Assembly: GCA_001783715.1 (NCBI GenBank)
Contig: MFNF01000001.1
Location: 248,001-312,000 of the forward strand
Reading direction: 5' to 3'
Origin: Candidatus Lambdaproteobacteria bacterium RIFOXYD2_FULL_56_26
GTDB lineage: Bacteria; SAR324; XYD2-FULL-50-16
DNA: 64,000 nucleotides
Shown one piece after another: positions 35,589-45,915 of this stretch (position 1 is the stretch's first letter; the number at the start of each line of letters is the position of its first letter). A program made the position numbers and the translations under genes. Below the pieces are notes generated by a model that worked only from the letters and a program-made list of their open reading frames with translations, ran no database searches and was not told where the DNA came from.

Positions 35589-35855
35589 ATGAAACTCAAA
35601 CACAATTACCTGGATTTGGTGGAAGAATACGGCAAGGAAACCCCGATCAACCAGTTTGAAAAGGTGCTGGTTCTGACCAGCCGGGCCAAGGACCTTTATG
35701 CCGGGAAGACCTGCCGGGTCGATGGTTTGGACGGACGCAAGCCGACTACTATGGCCCAGTACGAGATCCTCAACGACCTGATCGAGCCGACCATTTCCGA
35801 GAAGGTCCCCGGCGAAGACAACCACTTCGACGACTTCGAGGAAGAAGACGTTTAA
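35589..35855 (+). CDS. rpoZ: RNA polymerase omega subunit
   Basis: 88 residues. It shows the omega pattern: an N-terminal segment, the helix INQFEKVLVLTSRAKDLYAG and the conserved KPTTMAQYEI strand-helix, followed by an acidic tail. Omega wraps the beta-prime C-terminus and stabilises RNA polymerase; in proteobacteria it is part of the ppGpp site. The insert between the two signature helices is slightly longer than in E. coli. The gene lies between the TPR gene (3 bases) and ispG (13 bases). spoT and gmk, common neighbours elsewhere, are absent. Confidence 0.85.
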   Translation: MKLKHNYLDLVEEYGKETPINQFEKVLVLTSRAKDLYAGKTCRVDGLDGRKPTTMAQYEILNDLIEPTISEKVPGEDNHFDDFEEEDV

Positions 35856-35868
35856 CCCAGAGCTGCCG

Positions 35869-37560
35869 ATGATTGGTTACCCCCTCGGACTGGCCAAGGG
35901 ACCTTGCCGCAAGGTTTGGGTCGGTTCGGTCGCTTTGGGCGGGGGGGAGCCCCCGGTCCTCCAGTCGATGATCACCGCTTCCGCCGTCCAATTGGCGCAA
36001 GCGGTGGCCCAAATCCAAGAGTTGGACCAAGTCGGTTGCCAGCTGATCCGCCTTTCGATCCCCAGCAAAAAAGAATTGGATGCCATCCCGGCCTTGCGCC
36101 TGGAGTTGGAGCGCCTGGGCATCAACCGCCCGCTGGTGGCGGACGTACATTTCTCCCCCGCCCTGGCCATTTTGTCCTGCCAATGGTTTGAAAAGGTACG
36201 GATCAATCCGGGCAACTTTTCCGACAGCCCCAAAAATTCCGGTTCCGCTCCCATTGACCCGGCCGCCTTTGAAGCGGGCAGATTGCGGCAAAAAGAGGCG
36301 CTGGCACCCTTGGCCCAAGAGCTGCTCAAGTACGACCGAGCGGTACGGGTGGGGGTCAACCAAGGCTCCTTGTCGGAACGGATGATGAACCGTTATGGCG
36401 ATTCCCCCTTGGGGATGGTCCATTCCGCCTTGGAAACCGTGGACCTGCTGGAGGAATTGGGGGTCCAAAAGATCGTCATTTCCCTCAAGTCCAGCAACCC
36501 TTTGGTGGTCCAAAAGGCCTACCGCCTGCTGGCCCAGTTGCGGGCCCCCAAGGAGCCCTTGCCGCTCCACCTGGGGGTCACCGAGGCGGGGGACGGGGTG
36601 ATGGGCCGGGCCAAGAGCTTGGCCGGAGTGGGGCCTTTGTTGTACGATGGCCTGGGTGAAACCCTCCGGGTCTCGCTGACCGAGCCCTGCAAAAACGAAA
36701 TCGCTTATGGCAGGACGCTGCTGGACTCGCTGGCGGTTCGGGAGACCTTGGCCCCGGAAAAACCAAAACGTTGGTTTCGGGAACTGGACCATCGACGGGT
36801 GCACAACCAAACCGGAGTCGGGCTGACCGGCCTGGAACTGCCGCTGGGCCAAGGGGCTCCGGTGCTGTTGTTGGGTTTGAGGCCGGCGGTTGAATATTCG
36901 GGGCTGGAGACCAACGGTTGGCTGGAATTCAAAGAAGGGAAGTTGGTTGGCTTTGAGGGGACAGTTTGGCCGCAGATCACCGACCCGGCCCAAGTTCTAC
37001 CCCCGGCCCCCGGATTGGTGCTGGACCTGGAGCAGCCCTTGCTGCCTCTACGGGAACTTTATTCGAGGTTGGGCCAAGCCCCCGCCCCCTTGGGGCTGTG
37101 GGTCAAGCCGCACCACTTGCACAGCCCCCTGGCCCAAACCGAACTGGCCGCCTTGTTGGGGGAAGGGCTGGTGGATTTTTTGCTGCTGGATTCGGGGCTG
37201 AGCCTTGAGGACCAACTGTGGGTAACCCACCTCCTGCAAGCGACCAGGACAAGGATCAGCCTGACCGACTACATCGCCTGCCCTTCCTGCTCCCGGACCC
37301 TGTTTGACCTGGAGAGCACTACTGCCAGGATCAAGGCCAAAACCGGGCACCTCAAGGGGCTCAAATTGGGGATCATGGGTTGTATCGTCAACGGACCGGG
37401 GGAAATGGCGGATGCCGACTTCGGGTACGTTGGCAGCGGTCCGGGCAAGGTGGACCTGTACCGAGGGCAAGAGCGGGTGGAAAGAAACCTGCCCGAAGCC
37501 CAGGCGGTAGAGGCCTTGTTGGAATTGATCCAAAAGTCCGGTTTTTGGCGGGAACCTTAG
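35869..37560 (+). CDS. ispG: 4-hydroxy-3-methylbut-2-enyl-diphosphate synthase IspG, long three-domain type
   Basis: 563 residues, about 190 more than E. coli IspG. The N-terminal TIM barrel is clear (VGSVALGGGEPPVLQSMIT, VADVHFSPALA, KVRINPGNFSD). After about residue 300 comes an inserted domain, then the Fe-S domain with C471, C474 and C505 (ACPSCSRTLFDLE and GCIVNGPGEMADADFG) plus the catalytic glutamate of NGPGE. The insert matches the long IspG form known from chlamydiae and plants. The enzyme converts MEcPP to HMBPP in the MEP pathway using reduced ferredoxin or flavodoxin. The stop overlaps the convergent gene by 4 bases. Confidence 0.93.
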   Translation: MIGYPLGLAKGPCRKVWVGSVALGGGEPPVLQSMITASAVQLAQAVAQIQELDQVGCQLIRLSIPSKKELDAIPALRLELERLGINRPLVADVHFSPALAILSCQWFEKVRINPGNFSDSPKNSGSAPIDPAAFEAGRLRQKEALAPLAQELLKYDRAVRVGVNQGSLSERMMNRYGDSPLGMVHSALETVDLLEELGVQKIVISLKSSNPLVVQKAYRLLAQLRAPKEPLPLHLGVTEAGDGVMGRAKSLAGVGPLLYDGLGETLRVSLTEPCKNEIAYGRTLLDSLAVRETLAPEKPKRWFRELDHRRVHNQTGVGLTGLELPLGQGAPVLLLGLRPAVEYSGLETNGWLEFKEGKLVGFEGTVWPQITDPAQVLPPAPGLVLDLEQPLLPLRELYSRLGQAPAPLGLWVKPHHLHSPLAQTELAALLGEGLVDFLLLDSGLSLEDQLWVTHLLQATRTRISLTDYIACPSCSRTLFDLESTTARIKAKTGHLKGLKLGIMGCIVNGPGEMADADFGYVGSGPGKVDLYRGQERVERNLPEAQAVEALLELIQKSGFWREP

Positions 37561-39188
37561 TCCTTTTTTCCTGATCCCCGTTGGAACTTGCTGATATTCA
37601 GCTCCAGCCGCTCCATTACCTCATTCAGCTCTTCCTTGTTCATCAGGATGTTGCCTCGGTCAGGCATGACCGCAAAGATATATTTGAAGTATTCGGGCAT
37701 CAGGTGTAGCAGGAGGTTGTTTTCAGGGCTCCTGATCTGCTTGTTGACGAACGAAGTCATCTGTTCGGGGCTCATTTTGCGGAAAATCGGGGTAAAGACC
37801 CCCACTTCCTCTTCCAGGTTCGCCGTTACGTCTTTGGGATAAAAGGCGATAAAAAAGAACTTGGAACAAAACAGTTTGGAGTAAACCATCATCTGGGCGG
37901 TGATCAACAACCCTTCGACCAAACTCAAGGGCAAGGCCTGGAGGTAAGAGGCCCCCACGGACACCAAACCCATCAAAAAGCCGATCACCTGCAAGGTGAT
38001 GCGCACCTTTTCCACCGCCAGGTATTTAAAGTTGTACCGTTTCTCGACCCAGTAAAGGTAAAGCCCGTGGTTGAAGGGCTTGGCGGCGATGATCACCTCT
38101 TCGGCCGAAGCCTCCCGTTCCCGCAATTCTTTTTCCAGCTGCTTCTTTTTTTCCAGGGACTGGCGGTTCATGATGTCTTGGATCACGTACCGGCGGGTGC
38201 TGCGCATCCGGTCGGCCAAGACGATGATGAACTCGTTGGGGTTTTTCTGGTTGAGGTTGTCGGACCGAAAGTCCCCTTTGAGGGAGATAAAGTCGATGAT
38301 GTCGTCGTACAGCTTTTTGGGGTTGAAGTTGCGCTTTTCTTCCTTCTTTTTGGGCTGGTTGCGCTTTTTTTTGTCGTCGTCGTCTTTTTTGTTGAAGTCC
38401 CTGGCCATTTCCAGGCGGATGATCAGGGTATAGATGTCGGTGATCAGGTCGTAGAGGTCCGAAGAGATTTTCATCATCTGGACAAAGACCTCGCCCATGT
38501 TCACCGCAAAGGCGGAAAACCACTTCCCGGTGTCTTCGTGTTCCACTCCGGGGCGGCTGTTGATCAAGTGGCCGTCGGCCATGGATTTGATCAGACTTTC
38601 GAGCATGTCCCGGTATTCCCCGTGGGTCTCTTCGTGCCAAATCAGGGAGGCCCAGGCGGTGGCGGCGTATTTTTCGGTGTCTTCGTTGCTCAAGAGGATG
38701 TTGACCACGTCCATGAAATGCATGTGCATGTCCGGGTCGTGCATGTTGCGGTACAGGAGGTCCGCCACCCTGCCTGAAGACAAGGAATCGTCCATCTCCC
38801 GTTCGCAAATGGAGGTGATCTTGGTGGCGACCCGCAGGGCAAAGTCCCTTGGCACCGCTCTGGCTTCGGTTTCCCTGACTTCGGTGTTGTCCTTGTCATC
38901 GATTTCCTTACGCTTGGACTTGTCGTTGGGATCCCGGGCGGCCTTGGCGGCGTGCCGCTTGGTCATGTTGGCCATTTCCTGGTCTTTGGCGGCCTTTTTT
39001 TGGTCCTGGGGGGAAGACTTCCCATTTTGCTGTGCCTGTGGCTGTGCTGGGGAAGTCTGCCCCGTAGGCTCGCCTGGCCCTTGGGCCGCTTCGGTGGTGC
39101 TCGCCGAGTCGGAAGGGTAGGCGGCCGACTCGAAGGCGGCCGGGCCTGCTTCAAATTGGGTGTCCCCGGTGGGGGATTCCATGTTCAT
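37557..39188 (-). CDS. Unknown large protein with disordered N-terminus and two hydrophobic segments
   Basis: 543 residues; no family recognised. Residues 1-100 are Ala/Gln/Ser/Pro- and then Lys/Asp-rich, and probably disordered. A helical region (110-260) includes RDFALRVATKITSICERE and LIWHEETHGEYRDMLESLIK. A highly charged DDDDKKKRNQPKKKEEKR stretch follows near residue 280. Two hydrophobic segments at about 400-450 (VIGFLMGLVSVGASYLQALP and the following LVEGLLITAQMMVY) could be membrane hairpins. The HEETH string resembles a zinc-protease HExxH motif, but the following helix gives no second ligand, so I do not call it a protease. The gene is monocistronic and convergent with ispG. Confidence 0.75.
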   Translation of the reverse strand: MNMESPTGDTQFEAGPAAFESAAYPSDSASTTEAAQGPGEPTGQTSPAQPQAQQNGKSSPQDQKKAAKDQEMANMTKRHAAKAARDPNDKSKRKEIDDKDNTEVRETEARAVPRDFALRVATKITSICEREMDDSLSSGRVADLLYRNMHDPDMHMHFMDVVNILLSNEDTEKYAATAWASLIWHEETHGEYRDMLESLIKSMADGHLINSRPGVEHEDTGKWFSAFAVNMGEVFVQMMKISSDLYDLITDIYTLIIRLEMARDFNKKDDDDKKKRNQPKKKEEKRNFNPKKLYDDIIDFISLKGDFRSDNLNQKNPNEFIIVLADRMRSTRRYVIQDIMNRQSLEKKKQLEKELREREASAEEVIIAAKPFNHGLYLYWVEKRYNFKYLAVEKVRITLQVIGFLMGLVSVGASYLQALPLSLVEGLLITAQMMVYSKLFCSKFFFIAFYPKDVTANLEEEVGVFTPIFRKMSPEQMTSFVNKQIRSPENNLLLHLMPEYFKYIFAVMPDRGNILMNKEELNEVMERLELNISKFQRGSGKKD

Positions 39189-39267
39189 CTAGTGTGGCTC
39201 AAGTTCGAAAGTAAAGAACCGGACTCTCTCCCTGGGGTTTAATGCAGGAATGATGCACGAAATCTTT

Positions 39268-40465
<1,198 letters not shown>

Positions 40466-40472
40466 GGAAACC

Positions 40473-41078
40473 GTGACCCAAGCTGCCCCCAAAGCCCCCA
40501 AGACCCGTAGCCAAACCCGCTACGATCACGCCTACATTTCCTTGAAGGTGGAGGTAGGGGGGCAGTGGCATTGGGTCAAGGCGCTGCACTGGAACGAGAT
40601 CGGGTTCAATTTCTTTTTTCCCGAAGCCTTGGCCACCGGTGTGGAGTTGAATTTCAAAAAGGGGTTAAACCAGTTTTCCGGCAAGGTGGTTTGGCAGCGC
40701 CAGGAAGTCAACGGTGCCGACCTGATCGAAATGGCGGTGAACATGATCTTGATGGAGCGGGTGATGGCCCACCAAGATGATTTGGTTCTGGTCCACGATG
40801 TGCTCGGCATGATCCGTCGTGGCTCCAGCGCCAAGGAAAAGCTGTCCTATTCGGCGGAAAACTTGGATCTGGTGATCACCGAAGACCACCTACGCCAAAA
40901 GATCGCCGGGAACCATTGGGCCGAACTGGGCCAAGTGGGGGTGGAGTCGGTCTCTTCCAGTTGGGCCGAAGTGGTGGCCGAATCGTTGCGCCAGTCCGAA
41001 GGGATCTTGGCGTTGGAACAGAAACAAGTCAAGTCGATCGACCAACTGCTGGGCGGACTCAACCAACTCAAAGGTTAA
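40473..41078 (+). CDS. Small PilZ-like domain protein
   Basis: 201 residues from a GTG start 7 bases after gap. The N-terminal 100 residues read like a PilZ-type beta barrel: RSQTRYDHAYISLKVEVGG, WVKALHWNEIGFNFFFPE (where a D/NxSxxG motif would be, here NEIGFN) and GVELNFKKGLNQFSGKVVWQ. The RxxxR motif is reduced to TRYDH, so c-di-GMP binding is doubtful. The C-terminal 100 residues are helical with no recognised domain. It is probably co-transcribed with gap. The family assignment is moderate; calling it a hypothetical protein would also be fair. Confidence 0.6.
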   Translation: MTQAAPKAPKTRSQTRYDHAYISLKVEVGGQWHWVKALHWNEIGFNFFFPEALATGVELNFKKGLNQFSGKVVWQRQEVNGADLIEMAVNMILMERVMAHQDDLVLVHDVLGMIRRGSSAKEKLSYSAENLDLVITEDHLRQKIAGNHWAELGQVGVESVSSSWAEVVAESLRQSEGILALEQKQVKSIDQLLGGLNQLKG

Positions 41079-41158
41079 GTCCCGGTAGGGTTCTCCTCTT
41101 TTACTCCCCCGCAGCTTTCACCCACAACCCAGCCGTCCGGCGCTCTTTTGCCTTCTTT

Positions 41159-42094
41159 TCAGCTCCTCCGGGCCAGGGTCACAGCCTTGCCCTGGGCCGT
41201 CAGCTCCAAGTTGGGTTCTTCGGTCGCCTTGGTGCTGAGGTAGGCGAGGTGGTAATGGCCCTGTCCGGTTTGGATCAACGAAGTGCTGGTGACCGAGCCT
41301 ACCTCTTGGCCTTGGGCGAACAGCTTCTCCCCCGGCTCCAGCGGCTGGGCACAGATCACCTGTTCGAGCCGGTTGCGCACCTTGCCCCGGAAGGCAACCC
41401 GGCTGATCGGTTCCTGGCCCAGGTAACAGCCTTTCTGGAAGGCCATAAAGGGCTCCAACCCCGCCTCTTGGGGCAGTTGGTGGGCCCCGAAGTCCACGCC
41501 GGAACGGGCGATTTTGTAGATCGGCCGCAACTGTTCATACAGCTCAAAGCCAATGGGGCTCAAGCCCAGGTCGGCCAACTGGGCCAACATCCCTTCGCCC
41601 CCAAAAACCACCTCAAACCCGGCCCCCACCTCCAGACTGTAGGCCCCCAAGCATTGGGAGGCCTCTGGGAGACCAAAAACCACCGCCAATTCAAAGGCCT
41701 CGCCCAGATCGGCAAAGGTCACCTGCTCCATGATGGCGTTAAACTCCAGGTGGGCCAAAAGCTTTTTTTCCTCTCCCGGCTCGGGGAAAAGCACCAGTCG
41801 GTCTTCAAATCCATAGAGGTGGGTGTCGAAGATTACGTGGCCATGGGCGTTGGTCAAGAGGCACCGGGTCCCTTGTCCGGCCTTGAAGGTCCGCAGATCT
41901 GTGGGACCCAAGCCGTTGAGGAAGCCGGTCCGGTCTTCCCCCTTGAGCTCAATGGCGCTCCGGGGGTAGGGGAAAAACACCTTGGACCGGTCGGTCAACT
42001 GGGAAGGAGCGGTCAATTCCAAAGGAATCAGGTGTCCTTCGTGCGGTAAAAAGGTTCCTTGGGGAAACCGGGCAAAAAATTGGGCAAAGCTCAT
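41159..42094 (-). CDS. ygfZ: Tetrahydrofolate-dependent Fe-S maturation protein YgfZ (GcvT-like)
   Basis: 311 residues from the ATG at 42094, which overlaps the lpdA stop by 4 bases; a longer frame would begin inside lpdA. The diagnostic YgfZ motif KGCYLGQE is present (in MAFQKGCYLGQEPISRVAFRG) together with a GcvT-like N-terminal fold (IELKGEDRTGFLNGLGPTDL). YgfZ/IBA57 proteins use folate to help build or repair [4Fe-4S] clusters. The motif separates it from GcvT proper. It is the last gene of the trkA-trkH-galE-lpdA-ygfZ operon. Confidence 0.88.
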   Translation of the reverse strand: MSFAQFFARFPQGTFLPHEGHLIPLELTAPSQLTDRSKVFFPYPRSAIELKGEDRTGFLNGLGPTDLRTFKAGQGTRCLLTNAHGHVIFDTHLYGFEDRLVLFPEPGEEKKLLAHLEFNAIMEQVTFADLGEAFELAVVFGLPEASQCLGAYSLEVGAGFEVVFGGEGMLAQLADLGLSPIGFELYEQLRPIYKIARSGVDFGAHQLPQEAGLEPFMAFQKGCYLGQEPISRVAFRGKVRNRLEQVICAQPLEPGEKLFAQGQEVGSVTSTSLIQTGQGHYHLAYLSTKATEEPNLELTAQGKAVTLARRS

Positions 42095-43482
42095 TGGTGC
42101 AGGGATTGATGGTTGCAGGCATCCAAGGCCGCTTCTTTGATCGCCTCGGCGAAGGTGGGGTGGGCAAAACAAAGTTGGCCCAATTCCAAGGCGCTGTGCC
42201 CCTGGGCCAAGGCCAAGACCCCCTGGGCAATCAGGTCTGTGGCCCGTTCGCCGATCAGGTGGATCCCCAAAATCTTAAAGCTTTCCGGCTCCACCAGGAC
42301 CTTGGCAAACCCGTCCAACTCCCCGGCGGCCAGGGCTCGGCCCAGGGGCCGAAAGTTGAACCGGCCCACTTGGTAGGCTTTTCCCTGCGCTACCAACTGC
42401 TCTTCGGTCAGGCCCACAGAAGCCACCTCAGGATGGGTATAAACCGCCGCCGGGATGGGGCTGCGGTGGGCTGGTTTGCCGACCATACCCTCCACCGCCC
42501 AAACCCCTTCCTCGCTCGCCTTGTGGGCCAACATCATCCCGCCGGTCACGTCGCCGATGCCGTAAACTCCGGGAACCGAGGTTTGGAAGTCCGGGCCGAC
42601 CGGCACAAACCCTTGGGGGTCTAAGGCCAAACCAATTTTCTCCAGCCCCAATCCCTGGGTATAAGGCCTTCTACCTACCGCCAACAGGCAGAGGTCCGCT
42701 TCCAGTTGTACCGGTGCATTTTTTTTGTCGGTCAGCTGGGCCACCACTTGGTCCCCAACCGTAGCCAGCGCCGTCAGCCGGTGCTCCAGCTTGAAGGACA
42801 GGCCCGCTTTTTTAAGGCACCGGAGCAGTTCCTTGCCCAGGTCTTGGTCCATGCCCGGCAGCAGTCCGGCGGTCAATTCCAGCACCGTGACCTTCACCCC
42901 CAACCGGGCCAGGACTGAACCCAACTCCAGCCCGATCACCCCGCCGCCGACCACCAAAAGGGAGGAGGGCAGGCTTGGGAGGTCCAAAAGCTCGGTGCTG
43001 GTCAAGATTCTTTTTTTGTCCGGCTGGGCAAAGGGCAGGGAGGCGGGTTTGGAGCCGGTGGCGACCAAGACCCGGCGGGCTTTGATGGACTGCTCCGTAC
43101 CTTCCCCGGCCACCTCCACTTCCTGGGCCGACACAAAGGAGGCTTGCCCCCAGTACAGATCAATCCCCCATTTTTTGAACAAAAAGAGCAGTCCCTTGTG
43201 GCTTTGGCTGACCACTTCATTTTTTCGGGCCACCATGGTCGGCCAGTCCGGCTTGAGCCCTTGGGCCAAGACCCCCATTTGGGGGCCGTTTTTGACCAAC
43301 TGGGCGTAAAGCCAACTGGACTCCAGCAGCGCCTTGGAGGGGATGCAACCCACGTTCAGGCAGGTTCCACCGGGGGTTTTGTACCGCTCCACCAAGGCAA
43401 CCTTCATCCCCAACTGAGCGGCTCGAATCGCCGCCACATATCCACCGGGGCCGGAGCCGATCACCAACAGGTCATAGGTCAT
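42091..43482 (-). CDS. lpdA: Dihydrolipoamide dehydrogenase
   Basis: 463 residues. It has the FAD-binding GSGPGGYVAAIRAAQLG, the redox-active disulfide GGTCLNVGCIPSKALL, the NAD-binding VVGGGVIGLELGSVLARLG and GVYGIGDVTGGMMLAHKASEEG. The C-terminal catalytic HPTFAEAIKEAA supplies the active-site His-Glu pair from the partner subunit. It reoxidises lipoyl groups of pyruvate and 2-oxoglutarate dehydrogenases or the glycine cleavage system. None of those complexes is encoded nearby. It overlaps galE by 4 bases upstream and ygfZ by 4 bases downstream, so translation is coupled. Confidence 0.96.
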   Translation of the reverse strand: MTYDLLVIGSGPGGYVAAIRAAQLGMKVALVERYKTPGGTCLNVGCIPSKALLESSWLYAQLVKNGPQMGVLAQGLKPDWPTMVARKNEVVSQSHKGLLFLFKKWGIDLYWGQASFVSAQEVEVAGEGTEQSIKARRVLVATGSKPASLPFAQPDKKRILTSTELLDLPSLPSSLLVVGGGVIGLELGSVLARLGVKVTVLELTAGLLPGMDQDLGKELLRCLKKAGLSFKLEHRLTALATVGDQVVAQLTDKKNAPVQLEADLCLLAVGRRPYTQGLGLEKIGLALDPQGFVPVGPDFQTSVPGVYGIGDVTGGMMLAHKASEEGVWAVEGMVGKPAHRSPIPAAVYTHPEVASVGLTEEQLVAQGKAYQVGRFNFRPLGRALAAGELDGFAKVLVEPESFKILGIHLIGERATDLIAQGVLALAQGHSALELGQLCFAHPTFAEAIKEAALDACNHQSLHQ

Positions 43483-44459
43483 GGTAAGTTTTTGTAACAG
43501 TTCCAGGTGCTCTCAATCATGTTGGAAAGGTCCGATTCACGGGCCTGCCAGCCTAACGTTTCTTTGGCCAACTGGGCCGAGGCATAGACCTCGGGCGGAT
43601 CCCCTTCCCGGCGGGGGACCACTTCATGGGGAATCGGTCGCCCGCTGACCCTTCTGGTTTCTTCTATTACCTCGAAGACCGAATAACCCTTTCCGGTGCC
43701 CAGGTTGACCGTCAGGTTGCCGGGCGTTTCAATCAACCTACGGTAGGCGGCCACATGGGCCCGACCCAAGTCGGAAACATGGATGTAGTCCCGGACCCCG
43801 CTGCCGTCGCTGGTGGGGTAGTCATTCCCAAAGACCTGCAGATTTTTGCGCCAGCCTTTGGCTACCTCCATCACCACCGGGATCAGGTTCTGGGGGTTTT
43901 TCTCCAACCCCTGGATCCGCCCGAGGGCATCGTAACCGGCGGCGTTGAAGTACCGAAGAGCCGCAAATTGCATCCCTCTGAGCCTTCCGTACCAATCCAG
44001 GTACCCTTCGATGGCCAGCTTGGTGAAACCGTAAAAGTTGACCGGAGCCGTCGGGTGGGTTTCGTCCATCGGCAGGCGGACCGGGTTGCCGTAAACCGCA
44101 GCGGTGGAGGAAAAGATCAACCGGGACTGGGGTTGTTTGGCGTAGGCCTCCAAAAGGTTGAGGCTGCCGATCAGGTTTTGCCGACTGTAAAGTTCTGGCT
44201 TGACCATCGATTCTCCGGCCGCCTTTTGGGCCGCCAGATGGATCACCCCGTCAAAGTGCCCCCGGAAGAGGTCGGCCAAAAGCCCCGGCAGCTGGAGGTC
44301 CCCTTCGATCAACTCCATCCCCGGCTGCAGGTTTTCCCGCCTGCCGGTACTCAGGTTGTCGAGCACCACCACGGTGGCCCCGGCCTCTTGGAACGCCAGG
44401 GCTACATGGCTGCCGATGTAGCCAGCCCCCCCGACAATCAGGATTTTGTGCCCCTTCAT
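43479..44459 (-). CDS. galE: UDP-glucose 4-epimerase
   Basis: 326 residues of the extended SDR type. The NAD-binding GGAGYIGSHVALAFQEAG motif is followed by VIHLAAQKAAGESM, FSSTAAVYGNP, the catalytic NFYGFTKLAIEGYL (Y-x3-K-type, here YGFTK) and ALRYFNAAGYDA. The GSGVRDYIHVSDLGRAH motif is also present. It interconverts UDP-glucose and UDP-galactose for surface polysaccharides. It begins 7 bases after trkH ends and overlaps lpdA by 4 bases, an odd mixture of functions in one transcript. The YxxxK spacing is standard for GalE. Confidence 0.94.
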   Translation of the reverse strand: MKGHKILIVGGAGYIGSHVALAFQEAGATVVVLDNLSTGRRENLQPGMELIEGDLQLPGLLADLFRGHFDGVIHLAAQKAAGESMVKPELYSRQNLIGSLNLLEAYAKQPQSRLIFSSTAAVYGNPVRLPMDETHPTAPVNFYGFTKLAIEGYLDWYGRLRGMQFAALRYFNAAGYDALGRIQGLEKNPQNLIPVVMEVAKGWRKNLQVFGNDYPTSDGSGVRDYIHVSDLGRAHVAAYRRLIETPGNLTVNLGTGKGYSVFEVIEETRRVSGRPIPHEVVPRREGDPPEVYASAQLAKETLGWQARESDLSNMIESTWNCYKNLP

Positions 44460-44466
44460 TGAAAAC

Positions 44467-45915
44467 CTATTTTAACCAAGTTTGGGGAAGAAACAGGACC
44501 AGCAAGGTCAGGATCTCCAACCGGCCCAAGACCATGTTGATCGACAAAACCCATTTGGTAAAGTCTCCCAAGTGGGCAAAGTTTTCGGTCGGCCCCACGG
44601 TGCCCAAGCCTGGGCCGACGTTGCCCAGGCTGGTGACCACCGAGGAGATGGCGGTCAAGATGTCTGGGGCCTCGAAGCTGACCAGCAGGATCGAAACGAC
44701 CAAAACGGTGAGGTACAAAAACAAGAAGCTCAAGATGGAACTCAAGACCGACCGCTCCACCACGGTGTCGTGCATCTTAACATCCCGCACCAAGTTTGGG
44801 TGTAGCAATTTGACCATCTCGACATACACATACTTGAGCACCAACATTATCCGCACCGACTTCACTCCGCCCGCCGTACTGCCTGCACAGCCACCCATGA
44901 CCATCAACAGAAGCAACATCAGGTGGGAGAAGATCGGCCAGAGCTCGTAGTCATCCGTAGCATAGCCGGTAGTGGTGATGATGGAGGTGACCGTAAAGGT
45001 AACTGCCCGGAAGGTTTCCGAAAAAATCCGGTCTTCTTTCCACAGGATCAGGCCAGTGATCGAGGCAACCGAAAACAGAATCATGGCCAAATAAAACATG
45101 GCCTCTGAGTCCTTCAGGTAGGTTTTTGGCTTAAAGCGGCCAAACAAAAAATGGTAATGGAGGGCAAAGTTCATCCCCGCCAGAGCCATAAAAAGAATAA
45201 CAATCCATTCAATCAAAGGACTGCGGTAAAACAGGATCGAGGCGTTTTTGGTGGAAAACCCGCCAGTGGCCATGGTGGTGAAGGCGTGGTTGATCGCATC
45301 AAAAACCGTCATCCCTGCCGCCCAAAGGCTCACCATTAAGGCCAAAGTCATGATCACATAAACGATCCACAAGACCTTGGCGGTGTCTTCCACCTTGGGG
45401 GTCAGTTTGTCGGCGGTCGGCCCCGGCACCTCGGCCTGAAAGATCGACATTCCGCCAATGTCCATGTAGGGCACGATGGCCAGCGCCAAGACGATGATCC
45501 CCATGCCGCCGAACCATTGGGTCATGCTCCGCCACAAAAGGACGGGCAGGGGTTTGTCCTCAATCACCGTAAAGATTGAAGCCCCGGTGGTGGTAAACCC
45601 GGAGACCGACTCAAAAAAGGCATCGGTAAAGCTGGGGACCACATCGGCCAAGAGGTAGGGCAACCCACCCACCACCCCGGCGGCCAACCAGCCGAAGGAA
45701 ACCAGGGCGAATCCGTCACGGGTCCTTAAGCTGTACTGGCTTTTGGGGATTAACAGCAACAGGCCACCGGTTCCGATCGTGTAAACGGCGGAACGCAAAA
45801 AGGCCTCCAGGTCGGGAGAGTGAATGGCCCAAGCGTAAAGGGCGGGTACCAGCAAGGTCAGCCCCAGGATCAGCAGGATCACCCCCAAGGCCCTCAGGAT
45901 GGAACGGAAATACAT
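44467..45915 (-). CDS. trkH: Potassium uptake channel subunit TrkH
   Basis: 482 residues with four repeated M-P-M units and extra N-terminal helices. Selectivity-filter-like turns are visible in the first repeats (SVSGFTTTGASIF; FTTMATGGFSTKNASI), the third (TVTSIITTTGYATDDYE) and the fourth (SVVTSLGNVGPGLGTVGP). The WRSMTQWFGGMGIIVLALA loop is also typical. TrkH conducts K+ across the cytoplasmic membrane and is gated by TrkA. Its start overlaps the trkA stop, so the two are translated together. The pore glycines are intact in all four units. Confidence 0.95.
   Translation of the reverse strand: MYFRSILRALGVILLILGLTLLVPALYAWAIHSPDLEAFLRSAVYTIGTGGLLLLIPKSQYSLRTRDGFALVSFGWLAAGVVGGLPYLLADVVPSFTDAFFESVSGFTTTGASIFTVIEDKPLPVLLWRSMTQWFGGMGIIVLALAIVPYMDIGGMSIFQAEVPGPTADKLTPKVEDTAKVLWIVYVIMTLALMVSLWAAGMTVFDAINHAFTTMATGGFSTKNASILFYRSPLIEWIVILFMALAGMNFALHYHFLFGRFKPKTYLKDSEAMFYLAMILFSVASITGLILWKEDRIFSETFRAVTFTVTSIITTTGYATDDYELWPIFSHLMLLLLMVMGGCAGSTAGGVKSVRIMLVLKYVYVEMVKLLHPNLVRDVKMHDTVVERSVLSSILSFLFLYLTVLVVSILLVSFEAPDILTAISSVVTSLGNVGPGLGTVGPTENFAHLGDFTKWVLSINMVLGRLEILTLLVLFLPQTWLK

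Noticed and set aside
38600-38660. HEETH string as a zinc-metalloprotease HExxH motif
   Set aside because: No second zinc ligand at a suitable distance and no protease fold features in the unknown 543-residue protein.
38026-38808. Arg/Pro/His-rich 260-codon minus-strand frame within the unknown 543-residue gene
   Set aside because: Same-strand alternative frame with extreme composition; the 543-residue frame has normal composition and helices.
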